A stretch of 40,898 bases of DNA from Sphingomonas sp. 32-62-10 (GCA_002280555.1 NCEE01000007.1:54313-95210); one strand, 5' to 3'. Numbered from the stretch's first letter, positions 17,250 to 24,631 are shown. The notes: generated by a model from the letters alone, not told the origin. Numbers and translations are program-made.

Positions 17250-17732
17250 ATGGCCGACCCGCGGATCATTGACGTCACATTGGACGAACGCACGATATTG
17301 TGGCGCAGCGCCGATATCGAGCAGGAGCGCCGAATCGCGATCTTCGATCTGATCGAGGGCAATTATTTCGCACCGGTGCGGGAATATCCCGATGGCTATG
17401 CCGGGCCATTCAAGATCGAGCTGAGCGTTGAGGAAGGCCGGCTGGCCATTTCGATTTTCCGCGAAGACGGATCGCTGCTCGAAACCTATGTGCTGGGGCT
17501 CGGGCGATTCCGGCGGCCGATCAAGGATTATTTCGCGATCTGCGACAGCTATTACCAGGCGATCCGCCAGGCGACGCCGCAACAGATCGAAACGATCGAT
17601 ATGGCCCGGCGCGGCATCCACAACGAAGCCGCCGAGCTGCTGAAAGAGCGGCTGGTGGGCAAGATCGACATCGATTTCGACACGGCGCGGCGGCTCTTCA
17701 CGCTGATCTGTGTGCTGCACATCAAGGGCTGA
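17250..17732 (+). CDS. UPF0262 family protein
   Basis: A 160-residue soluble protein of UPF0262, a family confined mainly to alphaproteobacteria with unknown function. It shows the family's LDERTILWRSADIEQERRIA near the start, the RRPIKDYFAICDSYYQAIR helix, and IETIDMARRGIHNEAAELL followed by RRLFTLICVLHIK at the end. It is the first gene of a plus-strand run with the GH25-like and cytidine deaminase genes, the next start lying three bases after its stop. Divergent from dnaB. Confidence 0.93.
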   Translation: MADPRIIDVTLDERTILWRSADIEQERRIAIFDLIEGNYFAPVREYPDGYAGPFKIELSVEEGRLAISIFREDGSLLETYVLGLGRFRRPIKDYFAICDSYYQAIRQATPQQIETIDMARRGIHNEAAELLKERLVGKIDIDFDTARRLFTLICVLHIKG

Positions 17733-17735
17733 CGC

Positions 17736-18428
17736 GTGGCCATGCGGCTCTACCAGCGGCGTGCCGGGCAGATTGGCGGCGCCGCCATCGTGGTGGGGCT
17801 TGCTGTCCTTGTCAGCTGGTCGTTCGCGATCAGCTGGTATCCCTCGCCCAAATCCTATCCGTTTCAGGGGCCCAGCGTCAGCGCCGCGAACGGCGTGATC
17901 GAATGGCCGGTGATCCGTGGTGGCGGGGCCGCCTTTGCCTATCTGACGGCCACGATCGGGGCAGACGGGCGTGATGCATCGTTCCAATCGAACTGGAGCG
18001 ATGTCTATGCCGCCGGGCTACGGCGCGGGGCGATTCACGTCTATTCGCTTTGTCGGCTGGCGGCGGATCAGGCCAATAATTTCAACACGAACGTCCCCTA
18101 TACCGGCGACTCGCTGCCGCCGGCGATTGCCATCGATTTCGAACCAGGCTGCACGGCACGGCCAGAGCGCGACGTGGTGATTGGAGAGGTTACACGGCTG
18201 ATCACAATGATCGAAACGCACACCCGAAAGCCGGTGCTGCTGAAGGTTTCACGCCGGTTTGACGAAAAATACCGGATCACCGCGGCTATTGAACGGCCCA
18301 TCTGGAGCAGCCAGAACTTTTTCCCGCCCGATTATGCCGCACGCCCCTGGCGGATGTGGCAAGCAAGCGATTTGCGTCGCATGGACGGCGCCCCCACCCT
18401 GATCAACTGGAACGTCGTGGCACCATGA
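17736..18428 (+). CDS. GH25-like (lysozyme-fold) membrane-anchored protein
   Basis: The 230 residues comprise an N-terminal membrane anchor (residues about 13 to 33) and a glycoside hydrolase family 25 fold, the muramidase family that cuts peptidoglycan. Family traces are VIEWPVI, AFAYLTATIG, the F-x-x-N-W segment leading to AAGLRRGAIHVYS, IAIDFEPG with the DxE catalytic pair, and RMWQASD. The family's first active-site Asp (in GxDVS) appears to be Ser here (GPSVS), and KATEG has become TATIG. Activity may be changed or lost. Start is GTG at 17736 or ATG at 17742. The stop overlaps the cdd ATG by four bases. Confidence 0.78.
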   Translation: MAMRLYQRRAGQIGGAAIVVGLAVLVSWSFAISWYPSPKSYPFQGPSVSAANGVIEWPVIRGGGAAFAYLTATIGADGRDASFQSNWSDVYAAGLRRGAIHVYSLCRLAADQANNFNTNVPYTGDSLPPAIAIDFEPGCTARPERDVVIGEVTRLITMIETHTRKPVLLKVSRRFDEKYRITAAIERPIWSSQNFFPPDYAARPWRMWQASDLRRMDGAPTLINWNVVAP

Positions 18429-18895
18429 AGTCGACCAATCATGCCGATACCGCGACCGGCGAAAAGCTGATCGCCGCTGCTCGCGGCGCAGCCCTGAACG
18501 CCCATGCGCCATATTCACGCTTTGGCGTGGGCGCGGCCGTGCTGTTGACCGATGGCAGCATGATCACGGCATCGAACTTCGAAAATGCCAGCTACGGCCT
18601 GTCGCTCTGCGCCGAGACAGTGGCATTGGCGAGCACCAGTGCATCCGGCAAGCTGCGCGATGTCGTCGCGATTGGCGTCATCGGTGGGGCGATGGACACA
18701 CGAGGCGTGCCGCGCGGGCTTACGCCGGTCAGCCCCTGTGGCCGCTGCCGCCAGGTGATCAACGAAGCCGCACAAATGGGCGGGCGCGACATTATCGTCT
18801 GGTGCGGTGCGGCGGAAGGCAATGCAATGACGCGCTATCTGCTGTCCGATCTGCTGCCTAACGCTTTCGGGCCCGCTGATCTGGGGATATTCTGA
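18425..18895 (+). CDS. cdd: Cytidine deaminase
   Basis: This enzyme deaminates cytidine and deoxycytidine to uridine forms in pyrimidine salvage. The 156 residues are a little longer than the tetrameric class average. Motifs: NAHAPYSRFGVGAAV substrate strand, SNFENASYGLSLCAE with the first zinc Cys and the catalytic Glu, and PCGRCRQ with the other two zinc cysteines. The ATG overlaps the GH25-like stop (ATGA), so it is the last gene of the UPF0262 run. Confidence 0.95.
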   Translation: MKSTNHADTATGEKLIAAARGAALNAHAPYSRFGVGAAVLLTDGSMITASNFENASYGLSLCAETVALASTSASGKLRDVVAIGVIGGAMDTRGVPRGLTPVSPCGRCRQVINEAAQMGGRDIIVWCGAAEGNAMTRYLLSDLLPNAFGPADLGIF

Positions 18896-18972
18896 CTTAT
18901 TGCCGCCCCGGCATTGTGCCTTGTAAGTTACTCTGTTTTATGCATGATTTTCCTCGGCATCGGGGGGCTGAG

Positions 18973-19470
18973 ATGCACATTGACCAAAGTTTCGACTCGC
19001 GGTTTCGGCCGCTGTTGAGCGCGACGATTGCGTCGGGGCTGGTTGTGCTGGCGATGCTCGATTTCACCGCCAGTGGCTGGAACAACTTCGCGGCTGATGC
19101 TCGCGTGCAGATCGCGGTGGCAGCGCGAAGCGCCTATATCATGTTTCTCCTCAATACGTTCGCGCTTCTCGCGGCATATCTTGCGGTGGGGATTGCCGGA
19201 CCGATCACGACGGCGTGCCTCAACTTCTACGGCGCAGCGACGTTTCTGGGAGGAACGTTCATCGTCGGCGGCCTGCTGAGTATCGCACTGACCCTCGCCA
19301 GCCCCGGCGCTGATAATCCGCCCGAGTCGGTACAAGCGTATGTTGGCATGGCCGCCTTCGGGCTGGTTATTGTAATTACGCTGCTCGTTGGCACAGCGAT
19401 CCTTCGGTTCGTAAAAGCCGCCGCCCCCCAACCAAAATCACGCGAGGAGAGTTCCAATGACGTGGCATAG
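18973..19470 (+). CDS. Hypothetical membrane protein with four predicted helices
   Basis: Not recognised. 165 residues with four hydrophobic segments, at about residues 12-30, 45-70, 78-105 and 120-145, and a short charged C-terminal tail. The ATG at 18973 follows a G-rich ribosome site; an in-frame ATG at 18916 would add a cysteine- and histidine-rich leader that is not typical. It overlaps by 14 bases with a second small frame starting at 19457. The function is unknown. Confidence 0.65.
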   Translation: MHIDQSFDSRFRPLLSATIASGLVVLAMLDFTASGWNNFAADARVQIAVAARSAYIMFLLNTFALLAAYLAVGIAGPITTACLNFYGAATFLGGTFIVGGLLSIALTLASPGADNPPESVQAYVGMAAFGLVIVITLLVGTAILRFVKAAAPQPKSREESSNDVA

Positions 19471-19777
19471 AATTCGCCCGCTCCTGATTTCAATCGTCAT
19501 GATCGGGCTGATCTTGCTGCTGTGGGATGAACTGCGCGATTTCGAACGCGCCGACCATGACATGGCGCGCGACAACGGTTTCACCACATTCGGAACAGGC
19601 CAGCACGGCTCGGAAATCATGCCCACAGGCCTTGTGTTGATGCAGCACCGGCGGACCATCTGGGCCAGCATAGAATGCGTCGCCCCAATGAACGAGCGAC
19701 AGTATCACCGGGTACAGTGCCAGCCCCTTCTCGGTCAGCCGATACTCATATCGTGTGGGGCGCTCCTGATAGGGTGA
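19457..19777 (+). CDS. Possible small membrane peptide overlapping hxlR antisense
   Basis: A 106-residue frame with a strong ribosome site (GAGGAG at 19443-19448) before its ATG and an N-terminal membrane helix (RIRPLLISIVMIGLILLLW). From 19490 onward it runs antisense to the convergent HxlR gene, whose protein is well supported, so the last 95 residues are probably not an independently selected protein. It may be a small membrane protein whose 3' end has been overrun, or a gene fragment. Either reading is speculative. Confidence 0.3.
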   Translation: MTWHRIRPLLISIVMIGLILLLWDELRDFERADHDMARDNGFTTFGTGQHGSEIMPTGLVLMQHRRTIWASIECVAPMNERQYHRVQCQPLLGQPILISCGALLIG

Positions 19778-20011
19778 TTTTTCCAGAATGCCGTCGCTCA
19801 CCAGTCCGGCCAGCCGTTCCGCCAGCACCCGCCGGGCAATGCCCAGTCGCGCCTGGAAATCATCGAACCGCCGCACCTGCAAAAAGGCATCGCGCAGGAT
19901 CAGCAAGGTCCAGCGGTCGCCCACCACCGCCAGCGCGCGCGCCATTGAACAATCCTGCGAAGCCAGTTCATCCCACCGCATCGGCGGAATCTGCCATTGA
20001 CTTGGTTCCAA
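19490..20011 (-). CDS. HxlR family winged helix-turn-helix transcriptional regulator
   Basis: A 173-residue DNA-binding regulator of the HxlR (MarR-like) family. The core shows CSMARALAVVGDRWTLLILRDAF with the conserved N-terminal Cys, RFDDFQARLGIARRVLAERL as recognition helix, and the wing YEYRLTEKGLALYPVI. A C-terminal extension, CGHDFRAVLACSECGE, contains cysteines like a zinc ribbon and is common in this subgroup. The start is TTG at 20011 (GGAG-like site upstream) or ATG at 19981. It is divergent from an SDR gene with 40 bases between, the usual arrangement in which the regulator controls both genes. Confidence 0.9.
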   Translation of the reverse strand: MEPSQWQIPPMRWDELASQDCSMARALAVVGDRWTLLILRDAFLQVRRFDDFQARLGIARRVLAERLAGLVSDGILEKSPYQERPTRYEYRLTEKGLALYPVILSLVHWGDAFYAGPDGPPVLHQHKACGHDFRAVLACSECGETVVARHVMVGAFEIAQFIPQQQDQPDHDD

Positions 20012-20051
20012 TACAAGACTTACTCCGTCCTACATTAAGATGGAGCCGGTA

Positions 20052-20807
20052 ATGGCGAGCATGATCGAAGGCGGGCACGCCAGCGTGGCGATTGTCGGCG
20101 CGGGAGACTTTATCGGCGCGGCGATTGCGCGGCGTTTTGCGGCGGGGGGGTATATCGTTCATGGCGGACGGCGCCAGGGCGACAAGCTTGACGCGTTGGC
20201 CGCTGAAATCACCGCGCGCGGGGGCAGCTTTACCGGCCACACGCTCGATGCACGATCGGAGGAGGAGGTCGGCGGTTTTCTCGATTGCGCCGACGCCAGC
20301 GCGCCACTGGCCGCCTGCATCTTCAACGTTGGGGCCAATGTGAACTTCCCGCTGCTTGACACGACTGAGCGCGTGTTTCGCAAGGTCTGGGAAATGGCCT
20401 GTTTTGCTGGGTTCCTGACTGGTCGGGAGGCTGCACGGCGAATGTTGGTGCATGGGCGCGGATCGATCTTTTTCACCGGCGCCACGGCCTCAATGCGCGG
20501 CGGCAAGGGCTATGCGGCCTTTGCGGCGGCCAAAGCGGGCCTGCGGGCGACCGCGCAATCGATGGCGCGCGAATTGGGGCCGCAGAACATTCATGTCGCG
20601 CACCTGGTGATCGATTCAGGCGTCGACACCGCATGGGTGCGCGAACGCATAGCGGCGGCGCATGGTGCGGCAGCCGTCGATGCACTGCCCGACGATACGC
20701 TGATGAATCCTGCCTCGATTGCCGAGGCCTATTGGCAGCTTCATCATCAGACGCGCGACGCGTGGACGCACGAACTCGATCTGCGTCCCTTTGGTGAGGC
20801 TTGGTAA
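20052..20807 (+). CDS. SDR family oxidoreductase
   Basis: A 251-residue NAD(P)-binding Rossmann protein of the short-chain dehydrogenase family. The N-terminal VAIVGAGDFIGAAIARRFA is a modified GxxxGxG loop, then FNVGAN and FTGATASMRGG. At the active site, the expected YxxxK is FAAAK (GYAAFAAAKAGLRA), so Phe replaces the catalytic Tyr, as seen in a subset of SDRs with an HVAHLVIDSG end. The start is the ATG at 20052, six bases after GGAG at 20042-20045; an upstream ATG at 20040 has no such site. The HCCA isomerase follows four bases later. Confidence 0.87.
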   Translation: MASMIEGGHASVAIVGAGDFIGAAIARRFAAGGYIVHGGRRQGDKLDALAAEITARGGSFTGHTLDARSEEEVGGFLDCADASAPLAACIFNVGANVNFPLLDTTERVFRKVWEMACFAGFLTGREAARRMLVHGRGSIFFTGATASMRGGKGYAAFAAAKAGLRATAQSMARELGPQNIHVAHLVIDSGVDTAWVRERIAAAHGAAAVDALPDDTLMNPASIAEAYWQLHHQTRDAWTHELDLRPFGEAW

Positions 20808-20811
20808 AAGC

Positions 20812-21426
20812 ATGGCAACAGACCCGATCTACTATTTCGATTTCGGCAGCCCCAATGCCTATCTCGCCCACCGCGTTCTGCCGGGGATCGAGCAGCGCAC
20901 CGGTGTGCGGTTTCGCTATGTACCGGTGCTGCTGGGCGGATTGTTCAAACTAACGGGTAATCAGGCGCCGATGCTTGCCTTCGCCACCATTCCCCACAAG
21001 CTGGCCTATGAGCGCCTGGAAATGGAGCGGTTCATCACCCGGCACGGATTAAACGCATTCCGGATGAACCCGCATTTTCCCGTCAACACGCTACAACTAA
21101 TGCGGCTGGCCGTTGCAGCATCAGCTGACGACGTCCTGTCGGCCTATGCTGAGGCGATGTTCCATTTCATGTGGGAGGAGCCACGCAAGCTCGACGATCC
21201 GGCTGTGATTGCGGCCACGCTCATGGAAGCGGGATTGCCAGCCGACCGGTTGATGGCACGTGCGCAGGAACCCGAGATCAAGGCCGCACTCCTCGCCAAC
21301 ACCCAGGCGGCCTATGAACATGGCGCATTCGGCATCCCGAGCTTCATGGTTGGTGACGCTCTCTATTTCGGCAAGGATCGCCTGGCCGATATCGAAGCGG
21401 CGATCACCGGGCAGCAGGCGGCATAA
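20812..21426 (+). CDS. 2-hydroxychromene-2-carboxylate isomerase, DsbA-fold
   Basis: A 204-residue DsbA/kappa-GST fold protein. The first strand reads IYYFDFGSPNAYLA, with the Ser that activates glutathione in HCCA isomerases, followed by FRYVPVLLGGLFKLTGN, and the C-terminal cis-Pro segment FGIPSFMVGDALYFGKDRL. HCCA isomerases act in naphthalene and other aromatic degradation, but many paralogues serve other glutathione-dependent steps. Here it pairs with an SDR and an HxlR regulator, not with aromatic-ring genes, so the true substrate is unknown. Confidence 0.87.
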   Translation: MATDPIYYFDFGSPNAYLAHRVLPGIEQRTGVRFRYVPVLLGGLFKLTGNQAPMLAFATIPHKLAYERLEMERFITRHGLNAFRMNPHFPVNTLQLMRLAVAASADDVLSAYAEAMFHFMWEEPRKLDDPAVIAATLMEAGLPADRLMARAQEPEIKAALLANTQAAYEHGAFGIPSFMVGDALYFGKDRLADIEAAITGQQAA

Positions 21427-21499
21427 CACAGCCCCCTTGCCCCCGCCGCGCTTAGCCGCGAAAGCTTGCCTGCACCCCATCGCGCAGGAGAACGCCCGA

Positions 21500-22054
21500 A
21501 TGTCCGTCATGTCCGATCGCTGGATCCGCGAACAGGCGCTGTCGACCGGCATGATCGAGCCATTCGTCGAAAATCAGCGGCGCGACGGCTGCATTTCCTA
21601 TGGCCTGTCATCCTATGGCTATGACGCGCGCGTGGCCGACGAGTTCAAGATCTTCACCAACGTCAACTCGGCGGTGGTCGACCCCAAGAATTTCGATCAG
21701 GATAGTTTTGTCGACCGCAAGACCGATGTCTGCGTGATCCCGCCGAACAGTTTCGCGCTGGCGCGGACGGTGGAATATTTCCGCGTACCCCGCGATATCC
21801 TCGTCATCTGCCTTGGCAAATCGACCTATGCGCGCTGCGGGATTATTGTGAACGTTACCCCGCTGGAGCCGGGCTGGGAGGGCCATGTGACGCTGGAGTT
21901 CTCGAACACCACGCCCCTGCCCGCGCGCATCTATGCGAATGAAGGCGCGTGCCAGTTCCTGTTCCTGCAGGGAAATGAGCCGTGCGAGGTCAGCTACGCC
22001 GACCGATCCGGCAAATATATGGGGCAACGCGGGGTGACGTTGCCGAAGCTGTAA
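21500..22054 (+). CDS. dcd: dCTP deaminase
   Basis: Dcd converts dCTP to dUTP, supplying dTMP synthesis. The 184 residues match the family. LGKSTYARCGI binds the triphosphate, and LEPGWEGHVTLEFSNTTPLP contains the catalytic Glu and the trimer contacts. The C-terminal GKYMGQRGVTLPKL closes over the substrate. The start at 21500 is nine bases after GGAG; ATG at 21509 is an alternative. Nothing links it to the preceding isomerase. Confidence 0.97.
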   Translation: MSVMSDRWIREQALSTGMIEPFVENQRRDGCISYGLSSYGYDARVADEFKIFTNVNSAVVDPKNFDQDSFVDRKTDVCVIPPNSFALARTVEYFRVPRDILVICLGKSTYARCGIIVNVTPLEPGWEGHVTLEFSNTTPLPARIYANEGACQFLFLQGNEPCEVSYADRSGKYMGQRGVTLPKL

Positions 22055-22137
22055 CTGGGCGTTGTTGGCGACCTGGCTCGGACGGCGTCCCGCCCGATAC
22101 CTTGGTCCGCCGCCTTTTGGCAAAGCGAATGGCCCGT

Positions 22138-22497
22138 TCAGCGTGCGCTGAGCGTGGTTACCGAAATGCGCTTCAGGCCCAATGTGGCGATGGCGTGCGA
22201 CGACGCCATGCGCTGACCGGAAAGCATCATGCTTTGATCGGGTTGGCTGAGCACATCCGCGTATAGCGCGCGCGCTTGCTGGATACGGCCGGTCCGCGCG
22301 TATATCGCGGCAAGGTTTAGCGTAAGGTCGGCATCGCCAGGAAACATACGCCGCTCGGCGACGAGCTGCGCTTCGGCGACGGCCAGTTTGCCCTGCATGA
22401 TCTGGGTGTAGCCATTATTGTCATCGCCAGCAGCGTGCGCGAGCGCAGGGGCAGCCAGCAAGCCTGTGACAATCAGCGCGCGAATGAAAATGCGCAT
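22138..22497 (-). CDS. Small exported TPR protein
   Basis: 119 residues with a signal peptide ending in AHA at about residue 22 and a tetratricopeptide-like helix pair (GDADLTLNLAAIYARTGRIQQARALYADVLSQ). A binding or scaffolding role in the periplasm is likely; the partner is unknown. AAGGAGAAGG lies just before the ATG. A 38-base imperfect palindrome sits 37 bases upstream and may control it. The two final helices contain repeated Met and Ser residues. Confidence 0.8.
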   Translation of the reverse strand: MRIFIRALIVTGLLAAPALAHAAGDDNNGYTQIMQGKLAVAEAQLVAERRMFPGDADLTLNLAAIYARTGRIQQARALYADVLSQPDQSMMLSGQRMASSHAIATLGLKRISVTTLSAR

Positions 22498-22533
22498 ATT
22501 CCTTCTCCTTCAACCACCGCCCACCATGGGAGG

Positions 22534-22571
22534 TTTCACTTTTGTGACAATAACGTGTCATTTTAGTGAAA
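22534..22571 (-). promoter_or_regulatory. 38-base imperfect palindrome upstream of the TPR gene
   Basis: Arms TTTCACT (22534-22540) and AGTGAAA (22565-22571) enclose TGACA (22545-22549) and TGTCA (22556-22560) around a six-base centre. Both arm pairs are perfect, and the four-base connectors do not pair. It starts 37 bases before the TPR start codon and fits a two-half-site operator bound by a dimeric regulator. The regulator is not identified. Confidence 0.45.
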
Positions 22572-22707
22572 CATTGGCAAGAAGGAAAGTTTCTAGGCCC
22601 AGTTATAGTTCTTTATCAGATACTTATGACGTTGAATGGGATTTCGTCGGCCAACGATCGCTGCCAAAATCGTCGCCTGTTGGGCGATGATCGTCGAACA
22701 AAAGCCA

Positions 22708-22737
22708 AGAAAAAAGGCGGCCCCGAAGGACCGCCTT
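22708..22737 (-). terminator. Intrinsic terminator of the ton operon
   Basis: On the minus strand, a 10-bp stem (AAGGCGGTCC with GGGCCGCCTT, one G-T pair) closes on a UUCG tetraloop and runs into TTTTTTCTTGG. It lies 28 bases past the stop of the last exbD. An 11-base direct repeat, GATCGTCGAAC, brackets it at 22689-22699 and 22751-22761. Confidence 0.85.
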
Positions 22738-22764
22738 ATTCTTGCTCCCCGATCGTCGAACGGA

Positions 22765-23193
22765 TCAGAAATCGTTGCGATACTGCTCGTTGCCGATAAA
22801 GCCGAGCTTCGTAACACCAGAGCGCTTAATGACCGCCAAAACACGATCAACCGTATCATAACGCGCCGCAGCATCGGGCTGGAAATGCAATTCAGGCTCA
22901 GGCGATAGCTGTGTGGTCGCGTCGAGATACTGGCGCAGGGTGATGTCATCAACCGGCGCGCCGTTCCATGAAACAACTCCGGCCGGATCGATCGAAATCT
23001 TGTTCTTGTCGGGCTCGATGGGCTGCTGGATAGCGTTCGGATCGTTCTGTGGAAGATCGACCTTCACCGCATGGGTCTGGATCGGGATCGTGATGATGAA
23101 CATGATAAGAAGCACGAGCAAGACGTCGATCAACGGCGTCATGTTCATTTCCATCATCGGCTCGCCGTCGTCGCTGCCGCCGCTCATAGCCAT
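22765..23193 (-). CDS. exbD: ExbD/TolR family biopolymer transport protein (second copy)
   Basis: ExbD forms with ExbB the proton-driven motor that energises TonB. 142 residues: an N-terminal cytoplasmic stretch, one membrane helix (PLIDVLLVLLIMFIITIPI, containing the essential Asp), and a periplasmic domain ending LGFIGNEQYRNDF. The ATG at 23193 follows AGGAG with nine bases of spacing; an earlier TTG is in frame but less likely. It is the last gene of tonB-exbB-exbD-exbD. The periplasmic domain differs clearly from the other copy, so the two may form a heterodimer or serve different TonB-type systems. Confidence 0.93.
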   Translation of the reverse strand: MAMSGGSDDGEPMMEMNMTPLIDVLLVLLIMFIITIPIQTHAVKVDLPQNDPNAIQQPIEPDKNKISIDPAGVVSWNGAPVDDITLRQYLDATTQLSPEPELHFQPDAAARYDTVDRVLAVIKRSGVTKLGFIGNEQYRNDF

Positions 23194-23220
23194 TGTCAAA
23201 AACTCCTGAAAATTTGCGTC

Positions 23221-23239
23221 GTGATCAACGGGTGATCAC
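23221..23239 (-). other. Hairpin between the two exbD genes
   Basis: GTGATCA (23221-23227) and TGATCAC (23233-23239) form a perfect 7-bp stem with a five-base loop. It lies in the 53-base gap between the two exbD genes and has no T-tract. It is one of three hairpins at the junctions within the ton operon, so an RNA-processing or stability role is plausible. Confidence 0.45.
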
Positions 23240-23246
23240 ACGAAGA

Positions 23247-23726
23247 TCACTGACGGACCACACCACTGCCAGCGGGCGGCTCTGAAATAAAGCCAACCTT
23301 GGCAAAGCCAGCCTGTTGCATCTGGAAGATGGCCCCACCAATACACCGATAGGGCGTGTCGACGTCGCCGCGGATATGCGCTTCGGGTAGTTCGACGCCG
23401 GGTGCGTTCGGACCGCCCTGCCGAGCGATTTCCAGCTTCAGCTTTGCAACCGCGCGATCGAGCAATTCCTGGCTCGTCACCTTGGTCACGTTCCAGAAGA
23501 TTTCGCACCCGCCATTTCCGTCACCCTTGATCGAGAGCGAAACGTTTTCGGGCTTGGTTGTCGTCGGATCGAAGCGCACGTCGGGAAGCTTGAGCTTCAC
23601 GTTCTGAATAACGACGGGAACCGCGATCAGAAAGATGATCAGCAACACCAACATCACGTCCACGAGCGGAGTCGTGTTGATGTCCGACATCGGCTTCTCG
23701 TTGTCAGCGCCTGCGCTAATCGCCAT
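23247..23726 (-). CDS. exbD: ExbD/TolR family biopolymer transport protein (first copy)
   Basis: 159 residues with the ExbD layout: a short cytoplasmic start, a membrane helix (PLVDVMLVLLIIFLIAVPVVI) with the proton-binding Asp, and a periplasmic domain with two cysteines (GGCEIFW and YRCIGGAIFQMQQAGF) that the second copy lacks. Those cysteines might form a disulfide in the periplasm, which is inference. It follows exbB by 101 bases, in which a long GC-rich hairpin occurs. Confidence 0.93.
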   Translation of the reverse strand: MAISAGADNEKPMSDINTTPLVDVMLVLLIIFLIAVPVVIQNVKLKLPDVRFDPTTTKPENVSLSIKGDGNGGCEIFWNVTKVTSQELLDRAVAKLKLEIARQGGPNAPGVELPEAHIRGDVDTPYRCIGGAIFQMQQAGFAKVGFISEPPAGSGVVRQ

Positions 23727-23779
23727 TGGGAACTATCCTATCTTTGATCATCATGCCGCAAAACATTAATTGCAGCGCC

Positions 23780-23816
23780 GAAACAGGGCGACCGGCAAAT
23801 GCGGCCGCCCCGTTTC
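23780..23816 (-). other. GC-rich hairpin between exbB and exbD
   Basis: Arms GAAAC/GTTTC, GGGCG/CGCCC and CCG/CGG pair in order across 23780-23794 and 23802-23816 with single-base interruptions, giving a 13-pair stem and a 7-base loop. There is no T-tract behind it on the minus strand. It stands 12 bases after the exbB stop, so it could hold back degradation and raise exbB mRNA relative to exbD. Confidence 0.5.
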
Positions 23817-23827
23817 GTCTCGTCAGC

Positions 23828-24571
23828 TTACGAGGCCTTGGCAGGTGCTGCCTTAGTGGCAACGCCACGAACCGGGCGAACCGCACCATTCGACGCGAGA
23901 TAGCCGAGCACATCGTTCGAGAAGACCGACAGATCTTCAGCAATCGACTTGTTGCGACGCTGCAGCCAATTGTAGGCAAGCACGGCAGGAACGGCGACCG
24001 CAAGGCCGAGGGCGGTCATGATCAGCGCTTCACCGACGGGGCCGGCGACTGCGTCGATCGAGGCCTGGCCCGACGCGCCGATTTTAATGAGCGCGCGGTA
24101 GATGCCGATAACCGTCCCGAACAGGCCAATGAACGGTGCAACCGAACCCACGGTTGCGAGGAAGGCGAGACCGCCGCCGAGCTTTGAGTTGATCGCGGCT
24201 TCCGAACGCGCGAGCGAGTTGTGCAGCCAGTCATGTGCTTCAACCGGATCGGTCAGCTTGGTGTGCTGCTCCTGCGCAGCCAAGCCATCGTCGACGATCT
24301 GCTTGTACGCCGAATTCTTCTCGAGCTTGGCCGAAGCTTCCTTCAGCGAATTGCTGGTCCAGAAGCCCGAGCGAACGCGCTTGGCCTGGCCCATGATTTT
24401 CTGCTGCTCGAGCAGCTTGGTGAAAAGGATGTAGAACGACACAACCGACATCAGCACCAGAATGCCGAACGTAGACTGCGCGATGATGCCGCCCTCCTGA
24501 AGGGCTGCCTGGAGGCCATAGGGATTGTCGTTGGCCGCGGCCGGGGCAGCAGCAAGGATGGTCGTTAGCAT
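23828..24571 (-). CDS. exbB: MotA/TolQ/ExbB proton channel family protein
   Basis: ExbB forms the pentameric proton channel around ExbD in the inner membrane. It has 247 residues with three membrane segments: one at about residues 35-55 (FGILVLMSVVSFYILFTKLL) and two near 140-160 and 180-205. The channel signature is LAFLATVGSVAPFIGLFGTVIGI followed by GEALIMTALGLAVAVPAVLAYN. A cytoplasmic loop of about 80 residues lies between the first two. It follows tonB by 60 bases with a hairpin in the gap. Confidence 0.96.
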   Translation of the reverse strand: MLTTILAAAPAAANDNPYGLQAALQEGGIIAQSTFGILVLMSVVSFYILFTKLLEQQKIMGQAKRVRSGFWTSNSLKEASAKLEKNSAYKQIVDDGLAAQEQHTKLTDPVEAHDWLHNSLARSEAAINSKLGGGLAFLATVGSVAPFIGLFGTVIGIYRALIKIGASGQASIDAVAGPVGEALIMTALGLAVAVPAVLAYNWLQRRNKSIAEDLSVFSNDVLGYLASNGAVRPVRGVATKAAPAKAS

Positions 24572-24597
24572 AAAGATATCTTCCTCTAAAATATGTC

Positions 24598-24621
24598 GGC
24601 GGGGGCCCCATGACCCCCGCC
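24598..24621 (-). other. GC-rich hairpin between tonB and exbB
   Basis: GGCGGGGG (24598-24605) pairs perfectly with CCCCCGCC (24614-24621), leaving an eight-base loop. It begins ten bases after the tonB stop on the minus strand and lies just before the exbB ribosome site. It has no T-tract. A partial attenuator or RNA-end stabiliser is plausible. Confidence 0.5.
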
Positions 24622-24631
24622 TGACGGATCG

